Positions 29,994-38,995 of a stretch of 43,856 nucleotides of DNA are shown here, piece after piece. How positions within the stretch are numbered: position 1 is the stretch's first letter; each line of letters starts with the position of its first letter. The stretch is from an uncultured Saprospiraceae bacterium (lineage in GTDB: Bacteria; Bacteroidota; Bacteroidia; Chitinophagales; Saprospiraceae). The stretch is from positions 1 through 43,856 of the forward strand of contig CALCJP010000120.1 of the NCBI GenBank assembly GCA_937967625.1. Reading direction: 5' to 3'. The notes beneath the pieces are model-generated. The model worked only from the letters and a program-made list of their open reading frames with translations. It searched no databases and had not been told where the DNA came from. Both the position numbers and the translations under genes were made by a program.

Positions 29994-31901
29994 TTATTTA
30001 ATTTTTAAGAAAGATTGAGTTTCGGTTCTATCTCCATTCGTTAGCTTGACAAATAATATACCCTCAGGAAAGCTCTCAATCGAAATTTGTTCTAATTGTT
30101 CTCCTGAACTTGATATATTGACTTTTTGATTCAATAACCTACCAAAACTATCGAATAGATTTATTGTTACCTCTGTTTCTTCTAAATCTACCTCATATTT
30201 CAATGAAATCATTCCATTATCAGAGGGATTGGGGAATAATAAAAAAGATTTATTTAGCTTCACATTAGTCGGTGATGAAGGTCTAAAATGAGGAAAAATT
30301 TCAACTTTGTGGACGTCCCATGCGGTTTGACCATCAGAAGAAACAGCCTCTACCCTTGCATAAGCCTTTTCTTGGTCATTGGGCAAATCCAAATCAAAAA
30401 ATTGACCTGTTCCAACTACTCCACTCCAGTTCACTCCGTTTGAACTTTCTCGCCATTGGTAAGTATAAGGAGGAACTCCGCCAGTAGGGTTGGCTGTGAG
30501 CCTTACTTTGGAACCTTCTATTCCTTTATTGGGACCAATAATATCAACATAAAAAGCATCATTACCTTGCATGTGATTTGAAACAGTACACCCTCCTCCT
30601 CTCAGCCAATCATCATTTTCACTTACACCCCTATCTCCTGTTGGTTGAGAAAAATGTTGTACATCAGGATTGGAAAAGTGTAAAACTCTTTTCCTGTTAT
30701 TGATCAATTGATGCATTATTGAGTGATACCTTTTTCTCCCAAGACAAAACAATCCAAACCGATGGCTCCATTTGTGTCCATGTTCAATAGTACCATTGCT
30801 ATCACATCCTGGGTTAAAAGTTACTGCACAGGTTTGATGTCTTGCTCCCATCACATGTCCTAACTCATGGGTAAAAGTAAAGTTTGACAGTGCAGCACTT
30901 ACTTCAACTATCATAAACGCAAGGTGAGATTGGGGGTTTCCTATGTTACTATTAATCGATCCACCTGGTAATACTTCACTCCCTGAAGCCCCAAGAATAT
31001 TTCCACCACCGGTGCCCACATAATTTCCCTGAGTAAACAAAACAACAACGTCTGCCCCAAGGCTGTTTCTCAACTGAGAAATATCTGGATCGTTAATGAG
31101 AGTTGCCATGTCTGCACCAATGTTATTTTGAGTTTCGGTAAAACTGATTGGTATTGGTAAAACATTTATCAAACTCGCACTTAAGTCACAACCATCAATA
31201 TCACTATTTGAAAATGCTTGATTGGTAATATCGACGCTCGCTTTGCCAAGTGCACGGATACTTGTTATCCCGGGGGCAGACTGCGCATTATTTGAGTAAA
31301 GTGCTAATATTCTAACAACGCATCCGTTTGTCCTATCAGATACGATTTTTTCCTTATTATTTTGAATTTCAGATGGGTTGTAAAAACATTCTCCATTCTC
31401 AAAATAAGCGTCATCAATTTTTCCAATACCAATTAAGTTTTCATCTAAAGGGTGGAACTCATAAATAACCGAATCAAGTCTAATTCTTCCAACACTTCCA
31501 AATTCGTCAGAAGAAACACTTATTTCACCCTCTTGACATCCACATAAGATATTTTGAATGTTAAAAGGTAAACTCAAAGTGCCGTGAATAGAATAGTCGG
31601 ATTCACTGTCATAGTTAACATTTTCTAACTCAAACTCAACTTCTTCACAATTGCTTTCAGGAAGATGAATAGTGACTTTGCCGTTTGGAGAAATTGTAGT
31701 GGATAGATTTGAAATTTGACCAATGTAGGTACTCTGGAACTTAGGTGCCGATTTAAATTGATTCCATTTTTCGAGTTGTTCCGATGTTAATTGACTTTCT
31801 TCAAGATTGCTCTGTTCAATAAAGTTTGAACTTTGAGAAAACAATGAGAAAATGAGAAAATGAATTCTTCTTAAACGAAAGATAAATAATAGGTTTTTCA
31901 T
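29994..31901 (-). CDS. Reprolysin-like (M12B type) metalloprotease with T9SS type A domain
   Basis: 635 residues with a hydrophobic start (LLFIFRLRRIHFLIFSLFSQ). A pro-region runs to about 185. The catalytic domain begins VVRILALYSNNAQSAPG; the zinc site is HELGHVMGARH with H345, E346, H349 and H355, followed by a Cys-containing loop (QTCAVTFNPGCD). An Ig/PKD-like domain is at about 470-555 (VRLTANPTGGVPPYTYQWRE). The last 80 residues (FLLFPNPSDNGMISLKYEVD ... EGILFVKLTNGDRTETQSFL in parts) are a T9SS type A sorting domain, so it is a secreted or surface protease. The usual M12B Met-turn is not obvious. The gene is AT-rich and has no hairpin words. An 8-base tandem repeat lies in the signal-peptide codons. 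Confidence 0.87.
   Translation of the reverse strand: MKNLLFIFRLRRIHFLIFSLFSQSSNFIEQSNLEESQLTSEQLEKWNQFKSAPKFQSTYIGQISNLSTTISPNGKVTIHLPESNCEEVEFELENVNYDSESDYSIHGTLSLPFNIQNILCGCQEGEISVSSDEFGSVGRIRLDSVIYEFHPLDENLIGIGKIDDAYFENGECFYNPSEIQNNKEKIVSDRTNGCVVRILALYSNNAQSAPGITSIRALGKASVDITNQAFSNSDIDGCDLSASLINVLPIPISFTETQNNIGADMATLINDPDISQLRNSLGADVVVLFTQGNYVGTGGGNILGASGSEVLPGGSINSNIGNPQSHLAFMIVEVSAALSNFTFTHELGHVMGARHQTCAVTFNPGCDSNGTIEHGHKWSHRFGLFCLGRKRYHSIMHQLINNRKRVLHFSNPDVQHFSQPTGDRGVSENDDWLRGGGCTVSNHMQGNDAFYVDIIGPNKGIEGSKVRLTANPTGGVPPYTYQWRESSNGVNWSGVVGTGQFFDLDLPNDQEKAYARVEAVSSDGQTAWDVHKVEIFPHFRPSSPTNVKLNKSFLLFPNPSDNGMISLKYEVDLEETEVTINLFDSFGRLLNQKVNISSSGEQLEQISIESFPEGILFVKLTNGDRTETQSFLKIK
31843..31863. 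repeat. 8-bp tandem repeat in the signal-peptide codons of the M12B-like gene
   Basis: aatgagaa is repeated 2.6 times. Because the unit is not a multiple of three, gain or loss of one copy would shift the frame of the protease. Confidence 0.75.
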
Positions 31902-31962
31902 GGATAAAAAAGTTTAGTTTAAAAATATGTTTACATAATTACTTAGTTCAGTTTAAGCAAAT

Positions 31963-31970
31963 CAAAGTTA
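31963..31970 (-). promoter_or_regulatory. -7 box for the M12B-like operon
   Basis: TAACTTTG on the minus strand, about 60 bases before the ATG. No -33 TTG at the proper spacing. Confidence 0.45.
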
Positions 31971-32080
31971 CAAAAAAATCACATTAAGGCGAATAAAAAA
32001 TCAAAATACCTTGTTTCTGCAATTTATCAAAAACAAAATCAATTATAATTCAATATAATATTCGTTTCACGAAAACAAAA

Positions 32081-32107
32081 AGGCATCTCGCTCAACACGA
32101 GATGCCT
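32081..32107 (-). terminator. Terminator of the OmpA-family gene
   Basis: aggcatctcg (32081-32090) and cgagatgcct (32098-32107) pair perfectly. On the minus strand the hairpin is followed by a T-rich tail (tttttgtttt). The CAC-stem hairpin word at 32146-32155 lies between the stop and this terminator. Confidence 0.85.
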
Positions 32108-32143
32108 CATTTTTCCAGAGTAAAAAAAATGCTTTCCCAATAT

Positions 32144-32157
32144 TCCACGAAAGTGGA
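32144..32157. repeat. Dispersed hairpin word (CAC stem), intergenic
   Basis: tccacgaaagtgga, a five-base stem with a GAAA loop preceded by att. Confidence 0.7.
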
Positions 32158-32175
32158 AAAAGAGAAAATCAAATC

Positions 32176-34488
32176 TTATAATTCTTTGACGTAGGTCTTA
32201 ATCTTATATTTCTTCTTCAATTTCTTTGCAAGTGAATTGGCTTCGCCTTCACTTTGATAAGAAGCCACACAGACCGATTTCATATTCTTCATGTTTTCAA
32301 AGTTGATAATGGTGGTATCGTTATAGCCTAAGCCCCGTAATTTTTCGACATGGCGATAGGCATTTTCAGGCACTTTAAAAGAACCTGCTACGACATAATA
32401 ATTCCCACCTGAAGAACTCACTGAAATAGGCTCAGGTTGCGAACCTGATGATTCTTGAACCGGAGTCTCGACAATTGTTTCTGCTTGACGAAGGGCTTCC
32501 TCCCCTTGATACTGCACATATTTAGTATCACCAAATGAGCCGACACTCATGATTTTAATCTCAGTTCGTCGGTTTTCTTGGTGCCCATTTTCGCGACAGC
32601 GAACGCCATCAACACAACGATTTCTAATTTTAGATTCGCCATATCCGACTGCGGTAATGCGATTGGGATCGGCACCTCTTTCCAATAAGTAAGAGAGGGC
32701 ATTGTCACTCCGTTTTTGCGAAAGGGATTTATTATAGGATTTGCCTCCTCGCGAGTCGGTATGAGAGCCTAATTCCAATTGAATATTTGGATAGGTATTC
32801 ATGAATGTTAATACTGCGTCTAAATCCTGCTTTGCATCAGGACGCAATTTTGCGTCATTGAAATTGTAATAAATATTAGGTAACTGAATTACTGTTCCAG
32901 CCACTAAAACTGCCCCTCCTGCGGACTCCAAAAAGAAAATATCACTCAACCCTTCTTGCGTGTTGCAAGGGGCAGTAGAAATCATTTTCACGTCTGAAAC
33001 TGCCGCATTTTGGCTGGCAATTGCCGTAAAAGTTCGACCGCATGGCAGACAGGTATTTGCCTTACCGACATTGTCCGTAAGGACTTTAATCTCCTCGCCT
33101 GATTCGGTATCGGTCAGCAGCAAAGTCGCACCTGCTAATGGCAAACTCTCCTCGTTTTTGCTATACACCAATCCTTCAAACGTAGCGCAAAGCCCCTCCG
33201 GCACCAAGTCTATAAAAAGCCCTGCTTCCATGATCTCGGGAGTTACCGTAACATATTGAGTTTGGTAGCCTTCTTTCTCAACCTTCATGATGATATTGCC
33301 TTCCGGCAAAATAACTTCCCCATTTGCGTCTTGTTCCAATGGAGTCGATTGGTCAAAATCAATCGTATAGGACTGCCCATCGGCTGAAGGTTTCAATTTT
33401 AAAATACCTGAATTCCCATCTGTGCCAGTTATAGCTTCTCCCAAGGTTCGGTCATCCAAATCAATGTAAGAGAAACGCACTCCATCAATTGGATTGCCAT
33501 TTTTATCTTTTATCGCAAAAGGAATTTGGCGTTTTTCTTCGTCTTCAATTCGCTTTTGCAAGTTGAGCAAACCACCCTCTCCCATCACATGAAAATGATA
33601 GATATCATCATTTCCACGTCCATCTGCTCGATTGGAAGAGAAATATCCGTTTTTGTTATCTCTATCTATGATGAATCCAAAATCATCTTGCAGCGTGTTG
33701 AAAGGTGCTTCTAAATTGGTAGGTCGCCCCCACTCATATCCTTCTTTCTGAACATAGAAAATGTCCAATTCGCCATTGCCGCCGAATCCATTGGAACTGT
33801 AAAACAAGGTTCCATCCGGGCTGATAAATGGAAACGATTCGTCTCCGTCACTATTCACGTTGGCGCCCAAATTGATTGGGTCTGCCCATTCATCGCCGTT
33901 TTTGTAGGCAACCCAAATGTCCATGCCACCAAAACCACCCAAACGATCCGAAGCAAAGTAAAGCGCATCATCATCGGCAGAAATGGATGGGTGCATGGTT
34001 TCATACTCATCATTGTTAAAAGGCAATTCTTTGATATTACCCCAACCGCCGCCTGATTTAGTAGCGGAGTAGATATTCATTTTGCGCTTTTTGATTTTTT
34101 CTTTTTGCTCGTTGTTTCGGCTAAAATACACCGTTGAATTGTCTCGACTAAAAGTCAATGGACCTTCATGAAACTTACTCAACAACTCAGGTGCAAACAC
34201 CTCCGTTTCCCTAAGGAAGCCATCTCCATTACGCTTGGCGCGGTAGATGGACATCAGGTGTTTATCAATATTTTTGTCGATGATGTCCTTTTTAGGAGCC
34301 GCCACTTTCGTGGAAATATAGACCAACCCATCTTCATAAAAAGCAGGGCTGTATTCCAAATATTCAGAATTAATCGCCGCCTCATTTTTGATGACAATGA
34401 ATTGCTCATAGCGAGATTGCTGCGCTTCGGCAACGAAGACGCCCATTCCGAAAAGGAAGAAAAATATGCTTATTAGATTCTTTTTCAT
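32176..34488 (-). CDS. OmpA-family outer-membrane protein with PD40 repeats and a C-terminal SPOR domain
   Basis: 770 residues with a signal peptide (MKKNLISIFFFLFGMGVFVA). PD40/WD40-like beta-propeller repeats at about 45-310 include FSRDNSTVYFSRNN, DDDALYFASDRLGGFGGMDI and DGTLFYSSNGFGGNGELDIF. One or two carboxypeptidase-regulatory-like domains follow to about 530. The OmpA C-terminal domain at about 545-655 has YYNFNDAKLRPDAKQDLDAV, LGSHTDSRGGKSYNKSLSQK and QENRRTEIKI, which binds peptidoglycan. The SPOR domain at about 695-770 starts YYVVAGSFKVPENAYRHVEK and binds denuded glycan. Proteins of the PD40-OmpA kind accompany PorP/SprF and T9SS and help hold T9SS parts to the wall; PorE is a relative. 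The added SPOR domain is uncommon. It lies 35 bases after porP and is probably cotranscribed with it. Confidence 0.92.
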   Translation of the reverse strand: MKKNLISIFFFLFGMGVFVAEAQQSRYEQFIVIKNEAAINSEYLEYSPAFYEDGLVYISTKVAAPKKDIIDKNIDKHLMSIYRAKRNGDGFLRETEVFAPELLSKFHEGPLTFSRDNSTVYFSRNNEQKEKIKKRKMNIYSATKSGGGWGNIKELPFNNDEYETMHPSISADDDALYFASDRLGGFGGMDIWVAYKNGDEWADPINLGANVNSDGDESFPFISPDGTLFYSSNGFGGNGELDIFYVQKEGYEWGRPTNLEAPFNTLQDDFGFIIDRDNKNGYFSSNRADGRGNDDIYHFHVMGEGGLLNLQKRIEDEEKRQIPFAIKDKNGNPIDGVRFSYIDLDDRTLGEAITGTDGNSGILKLKPSADGQSYTIDFDQSTPLEQDANGEVILPEGNIIMKVEKEGYQTQYVTVTPEIMEAGLFIDLVPEGLCATFEGLVYSKNEESLPLAGATLLLTDTESGEEIKVLTDNVGKANTCLPCGRTFTAIASQNAAVSDVKMISTAPCNTQEGLSDIFFLESAGGAVLVAGTVIQLPNIYYNFNDAKLRPDAKQDLDAVLTFMNTYPNIQLELGSHTDSRGGKSYNKSLSQKRSDNALSYLLERGADPNRITAVGYGESKIRNRCVDGVRCRENGHQENRRTEIKIMSVGSFGDTKYVQYQGEEALRQAETIVETPVQESSGSQPEPISVSSSGGNYYVVAGSFKVPENAYRHVEKLRGLGYNDTTIINFENMKNMKSVCVASYQSEGEANSLAKKLKKKYKIKTYVKEL

Positions 34489-34523
34489 TTCAATTAAAGT
34501 GTTTGTAAGGGAATAAGCTGTGA

Positions 34524-35465
34524 TTAAAAGAATCTGGGGTTAGATAAATCTTCTCTGTCTTGCTGCAAATCATAGCGCACCAACGCTTCAAAAGAACCGG
34601 TGTTGTAACGAGCCAATTTACTAATAGAGAAATCGTAGGCGAGACCTGCTCCCAATTTCGGGTTTATTTGATAAAACAGCAAAAGATCAATAGACTCTCC
34701 GACGCCATTGCCGCCTGCACGATAACTCAATCCTACTGAAGCGTCTTTTTCAAAAATGAAACTCAGATTCACATCCAAATCAATTGGTGCGTTCTCAACA
34801 TATTTAATCAACATTGCAGGTCTGATTCTTACTTTATCGCTTCCGCGAAATGTCGCACCAAGCATACCATAAGCATGAGGTATTGCTTCCGCCACGACAC
34901 TGCTCGTTGGATTAAACCCAATCTCAACTGGAAGCAATCCGGGCACAGACGCACCAAAGTAAATATCTTTATAGGTAGCAAAAAAGCCAACACCTACGTT
35001 GCCATAATATTGATTCATATCTGCATTCATCGCAGTCGATGGGTCGCCTTGGTCAGTTAAAATCACCTTTTCATCAGCGAAGTTGAGTCCTAAATATTTG
35101 ATGGCACCTTGCAATCCTAAACGTAGTCCAAAATCTTCGCTTACTCGTAAGTCATAGGAGTATGCTAAGCTACCAGACCACTGGTTGGTAATACCTGCCG
35201 ATCGATGGTGGATATTCAATCCAAAACCAACTCGTTTGCCAAAAAATGGCGAATTAAAACTGACTACCTGTGACACCGGCGCTCCTTCAAATCCCAACCA
35301 TTGGCTTCTGTATAGCGCCGTGAAAGAAGGCACTTCTCTTGCTCCAGCATAGGCTGGATTTAGTTGCAAGTAGTTGTGCATGAAATTAGTGAACTGACTT
35401 TCTTGTTGCGCGAAAGCGAAAAAACCTGTGCAGATAAAAACGGATAAAAGAATAAATTTTTTCAT
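34524..35465 (-). CDS. PorP/SprF-family type IX secretion membrane protein
   Basis: 313 residues with a signal peptide (MKKFILLSVFICTGFFAFAQ). The family start QQESQFTNFMHNYLQLNPAY and the AGAREVPSFTALYRSQWLGF stretch are typical of PorP/SprF outer-membrane beta-barrels, followed by APVSQVVSFNSPFFGKRVGF and a barrel ending. SprF-like proteins are needed for export of the particular T9SS type B substrate encoded beside them, here the giant adhesin at 35644. A hairpin word with a GGAA loop (34838-34847) gives the peptide TFRGS, and a CGC copy (35409-35418) lies in the signal-peptide codons. A terminator separates the gene from the adhesin. Confidence 0.93.
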   Translation of the reverse strand: MKKFILLSVFICTGFFAFAQQESQFTNFMHNYLQLNPAYAGAREVPSFTALYRSQWLGFEGAPVSQVVSFNSPFFGKRVGFGLNIHHRSAGITNQWSGSLAYSYDLRVSEDFGLRLGLQGAIKYLGLNFADEKVILTDQGDPSTAMNADMNQYYGNVGVGFFATYKDIYFGASVPGLLPVEIGFNPTSSVVAEAIPHAYGMLGATFRGSDKVRIRPAMLIKYVENAPIDLDVNLSFIFEKDASVGLSYRAGGNGVGESIDLLLFYQINPKLGAGLAYDFSISKLARYNTGSFEALVRYDLQQDREDLSNPRFF

Positions 35466-35481
35466 CTCAATATGGTTTAAA

Positions 35482-35495
35482 ATTTCCCGAAAGGG
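35482..35495. repeat. Dispersed hairpin word (CCC stem) upstream of the PorP/SprF gene
   Basis: attt plus cccgaaaggg, about 20 bases before the PorP/SprF start codon on the minus strand, so it lies in the likely leader. Confidence 0.75.
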
Positions 35496-35586
35496 AGATT
35501 TATATTTTTTTTTGGAAAAATGGAGAAAGACTATTTTCTAGAAAAACAATCTCTCTCCAAGAATATAATTGAAGACACAAAAAAAG

Positions 35587-35629
35587 GCCGGAACCGACTG
35601 TTTCTGAGAGAAGCACTCGGCAATCCGGC
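35587..35629 (-). terminator. Terminator after the giant adhesin gene
   Basis: gccgga/tccggc plus ccga/tcgg pair around a long loop. On the minus strand a run of seven T follows. It sits between the adhesin stop and the PorP/SprF start. Confidence 0.8.
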
Positions 35630-35643
35630 TATAGTGCCTAGCA

Positions 35644-38600
35644 TCACCTAAATACGGTTATGAACCCTTTCTGTGGCTGCGAACCTGGCGTCCTGAAAAA
35701 GATGTAGTAATACGTCCCGTCAGGTACCGGTTTGCCCTTGTAAGTTCCATCCCACTCGTCATCATAAGGAGCTGCATGGAAAATCTCATCCCCCCATTCG
35801 CTGTAGATATACAGCTCATTGTCTGGGAAAGTCAGCGCTTCAATACAGGAAATCTCCAAGACATCATTCTTTCCATCACCGTTTGGAGTTATAACCGAAG
35901 GAATCACACATTGATTCGGATCGTGTTTGATATCGATCGTTACTACTGCTCTTGAACAAAGCATGTCGCAATCCTCATAGCAGATTTCGTAAGTGAAAAA
36001 ATCTTCTTTTAATTGATTATCATTTGGAGTGTATTTGAAAGTTCCGTCTTTCATGTTTTCGAGCACTCCTTTGGTCGGTTGCGTAATCGCGGTAATCGTC
36101 AATGGTCTGTTTGCATTGAAGGTGTCATTGCCTAAGACATTGAAATCCCAAGCGGTTTCGAAAAGCACTAATACATATTCAGAAACCGCCTCTGGTGCTT
36201 GCAGAATTTCTACACAGACATCGTCTGAGACCGGCGAAGTACAACCATCAGCAGTCGTTACGACCACGTTGTAGCAACCAGAATGCAAGTCACTTGGGTT
36301 TTGAATTACGATTCGATTGCCAGTGCTATTGATTACGACTGGTCCGTTCCAAGAGTAAGTCGCGCCCGGAAGCAGTACTGTTTCCAATACCAACGAATCG
36401 GTGTCTTCGCAGAATTCTGTTTTATTTGTAGTTATCTGAAATGCGCCCAAACCTTCCGTGATGACTACATCGACGGTACCGGTTGCTTTACAGCCGCCTG
36501 CATTTTCGATGCTCACTTCGTAGGTGCCTGAGGCATTGCTCATTGCATTTTGAATGATTGGATTTTGGTCAGTAGAAGTAAATCCGTTGGGACCAGTCCA
36601 ACTCCATAAAGTGGCAGAACCGCCATTTTCACTCAATTCCAAATCGACGCCATCAGAGATGCAAGTCAATGGATCATTATAAGTTGCATTGACCGTTGGT
36701 TGGTCTGAAACGATTACATCAATCGTTGCCGTATCCGTTGGGCAGCCGTTTACCTCAACTACATATTTGTAGGTAAAAGTGCCTGATTGAGTAGGCGTTA
36801 CTACTGCAAATCGGCTGTTGACTACCGTAGGCATTCCTGATCCCACTTGCGTGGAAATCCATTTATAAACCACTCCTGAGTTGCTGACATATTCATCTCC
36901 AATCAAGGTAGAGGTTTCTCCTAAGCAAAGGTCTGTATCCAAAGAAGTAGTCCCTGGCAAAACCGGAGAAGGTCCTTCTGAAATTTGAATTTCAATACTA
37001 TCAACTGTCGAGCAGTTGGCGCCATTGGTTGCAGTCAGGTAGTAAGTACCTGCATGGGCAGCAGTGGCATTTGAGATGATTGGGTTTTTATCACTTACCG
37101 CAAACATATCTGGCCCCGTCCATGAAAATGCGTCAGCAGAACCATTTACGAAAAGTTCTAAATCTGTCATTCCATCTGAACATAGTAGCGGCGCATTGGA
37201 GGTAAGTGCAATGGATGGCACATCGTTGATGACAATCATCATTTCCGCAACAGCAGAAGCACAACCATCTACGGTTCCTGAATAGCGGACGGTGTAAACG
37301 CCTGCATCATTAAAAATAATAGCAAGTGTATTTGCGTTTGCGCTAGGAACGGTAACTCCAGTTGTCGATACGACTTCCCAATTGTAATCAACGACATTTC
37401 CCGAAAGGGAAGATCCTGTAAAATTAACAGCCGCGCCAGCGCAATATTCGGACATGCCATCATCAGTTGCCACTGTAGGCATGATGGGTGCATTGCTGAT
37501 ATTGATATTGACTGAGGCCGTATCGGTACAGCCATCAATGGAGCAAGCAATTAATTCATACCTACCTGAATTGGCAGCTGTGACATTCGGAATCTCTGGG
37601 TTTTGCCGGTTGTCTGTGAAGCCATTTGAACCAGTCCATGACCACGTTTTGATGGAAGTGCCATTTGCGTTGATACCCATCAAATTCAGATCGTTGGAGC
37701 CATCAGCACAAAGCACATCATTGTTATCAATGCTAATATCTGGTTTTTCAAAAACGCTAATCGTTACTGTTTCTTGAATCGTACAGCCCATTGCGGCAGA
37801 AGCCGTAACGGTGTAAACGCCTGCGTCGGCAGGAGTCACATTTGCTTTAGTTGGGTTTTGAACATTGGTGTTCAACATCATGTTTGGTCCCACCCAACTG
37901 TATGTGTAATTGAAACTATTAAATGGAATCATCAACTCTAAAGTCTCGCCTTCGCAAAGGGAAGTATTGATAGCCCCTGCATTTAGCGCCGGAAGTGGAC
38001 TCACGGTGATATCGAATTGACAGATTGCATTATTTCCTGCCGCATCAGCAGCTTCATAAATCATAGTGTGGGTCCCTTCCGGGAAAAATGATCCACTATT
38101 GAAACCAGTCACATCTGTTTTGGTCAATCTTGAAAATCCACAAGTGTCCACAAAAGCAGGTGGTGCAAAAAAGATTTGCGAATCATCACAATTGCTTGTA
38201 GCAGAGAAAAGAACAATTCCATCAGGATCGTTCAAAACAGTTCCGTCAACTGCGACCTCCACATTAGCTGGACACATCGTGAAAAAAGGACTTGAATTGT
38301 CCGTCACTGTGATCTTGAAAGAGCAAATCTCTACATTGCCCGTAGTGTCCGTTGCGATATAAAACACTTCTCTTTCTCCCGGAGGAAACTGGTGATCTGG
38401 CTGATGAGTTTCGATATAGCTAATCAAGCCGCAGTTATCAGAAACTGTCGGAAGTGTCCAGTTGAACACACCCATACAAGTGGCTGGGTCGGCTACCATC
38501 GTCATGTCAGATGGACAATTAGCAATCACTGGAAACTCATTATCTTCTACCACTACATCAAATGAGCAGCTCGTATTGTCGCCTGCTGCATTGGAAACAT

Positions 38601-38985
38601 TATAAGTCACTGTCGTGATTCCTCTATTAAATTGACTCCCACTTGCGTCAAATGAACCGGTACCTATCGTCGCTCCTTGCAGGGTGAAAAAGGTATCTAC
38701 CAAACTCGATGCTCCCATCAAAACCTGAAGTTCTAAGCCGTTAAGCGAAGCAGTGCATTGACTTGGGTCAGTGGAGATGGTATCATTAGTCGGACATTCG
38801 ATTTGAACGACGACGGGGTTGTCTTCTTCAACTGTAACATCAAATGAGCAGGTTGTGTTGACGCCTGATCTGTTGGTAACAGTATAAGTAACCGTTGTAA
38901 CGCCAATATTAAATTGACTCCCACTTGCGTCAAATGAACCGGTGCCAATCGTCGCTCCTTGCAAGGTAAAAAAGGTATCTACCAA
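35644..38985 (-). CDS. Giant T9SS adhesin, C-terminal part (HYR, Ig-like, type B sorting domain)
   Basis: About 1113 residues that continue in frame from the gene at 38995 beyond a single TGA codon. The open frame begins with TTG and has no signal peptide, so it is best read as the downstream piece of one gene of about 1949 codons. It holds three or four HYR-type domains (FPVIANCPSDMTMVADPATC is one start), then about seven Ig/PKD-like domains with the pattern YSWVGPNMMLNTNVQNP and WSWTGSNGFTDNRQNPEI, and a Big_9/cadherin-like domain (WDFNVLGNDTFNANRPLTIT). It ends in a CHU_C/type B sorting domain (SVITPNGDGKNDVLEI, then WDGTYKGKPVPDGTYYYIFF). It would be a SprB-like surface adhesin exported with the neighbouring SprF-like protein, if translated. 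Confidence 0.88.
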   Translation of the reverse strand: MVDTFFTLQGATIGTGSFDASGSQFNIGVTTVTYTVTNRSGVNTTCSFDVTVEEDNPVVVQIECPTNDTISTDPSQCTASLNGLELQVLMGASSLVDTFFTLQGATIGTGSFDASGSQFNRGITTVTYNVSNAAGDNTSCSFDVVVEDNEFPVIANCPSDMTMVADPATCMGVFNWTLPTVSDNCGLISYIETHQPDHQFPPGEREVFYIATDTTGNVEICSFKITVTDNSSPFFTMCPANVEVAVDGTVLNDPDGIVLFSATSNCDDSQIFFAPPAFVDTCGFSRLTKTDVTGFNSGSFFPEGTHTMIYEAADAAGNNAICQFDITVSPLPALNAGAINTSLCEGETLELMIPFNSFNYTYSWVGPNMMLNTNVQNPTKANVTPADAGVYTVTASAAMGCTIQETVTISVFEKPDISIDNNDVLCADGSNDLNLMGINANGTSIKTWSWTGSNGFTDNRQNPEIPNVTAANSGRYELIACSIDGCTDTASVNINISNAPIMPTVATDDGMSEYCAGAAVNFTGSSLSGNVVDYNWEVVSTTGVTVPSANANTLAIIFNDAGVYTVRYSGTVDGCASAVAEMMIVINDVPSIALTSNAPLLCSDGMTDLELFVNGSADAFSWTGPDMFAVSDKNPIISNATAAHAGTYYLTATNGANCSTVDSIEIQISEGPSPVLPGTTSLDTDLCLGETSTLIGDEYVSNSGVVYKWISTQVGSGMPTVVNSRFAVVTPTQSGTFTYKYVVEVNGCPTDTATIDVIVSDQPTVNATYNDPLTCISDGVDLELSENGGSATLWSWTGPNGFTSTDQNPIIQNAMSNASGTYEVSIENAGGCKATGTVDVVITEGLGAFQITTNKTEFCEDTDSLVLETVLLPGATYSWNGPVVINSTGNRIVIQNPSDLHSGCYNVVVTTADGCTSPVSDDVCVEILQAPEAVSEYVLVLFETAWDFNVLGNDTFNANRPLTITAITQPTKGVLENMKDGTFKYTPNDNQLKEDFFTYEICYEDCDMLCSRAVVTIDIKHDPNQCVIPSVITPNGDGKNDVLEISCIEALTFPDNELYIYSEWGDEIFHAAPYDDEWDGTYKGKPVPDGTYYYIFFRTPGSQPQKGFITVFR

Positions 38986-38995
38986 ACTCGATGCT
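38626..38995 (-). repeat. Near-identical tandem HYR repeat, 282-bp period
   Basis: A stretch of about 85 bases at 38626-38710 recurs at 38908-38992 with few differences (38626 and 38908 are matching positions, 282 bases apart, 94 codons). One copy reads ATG GGA and the other ATG TGA at the equivalent codon, which exposes the nonsense change. Confidence 0.85.
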
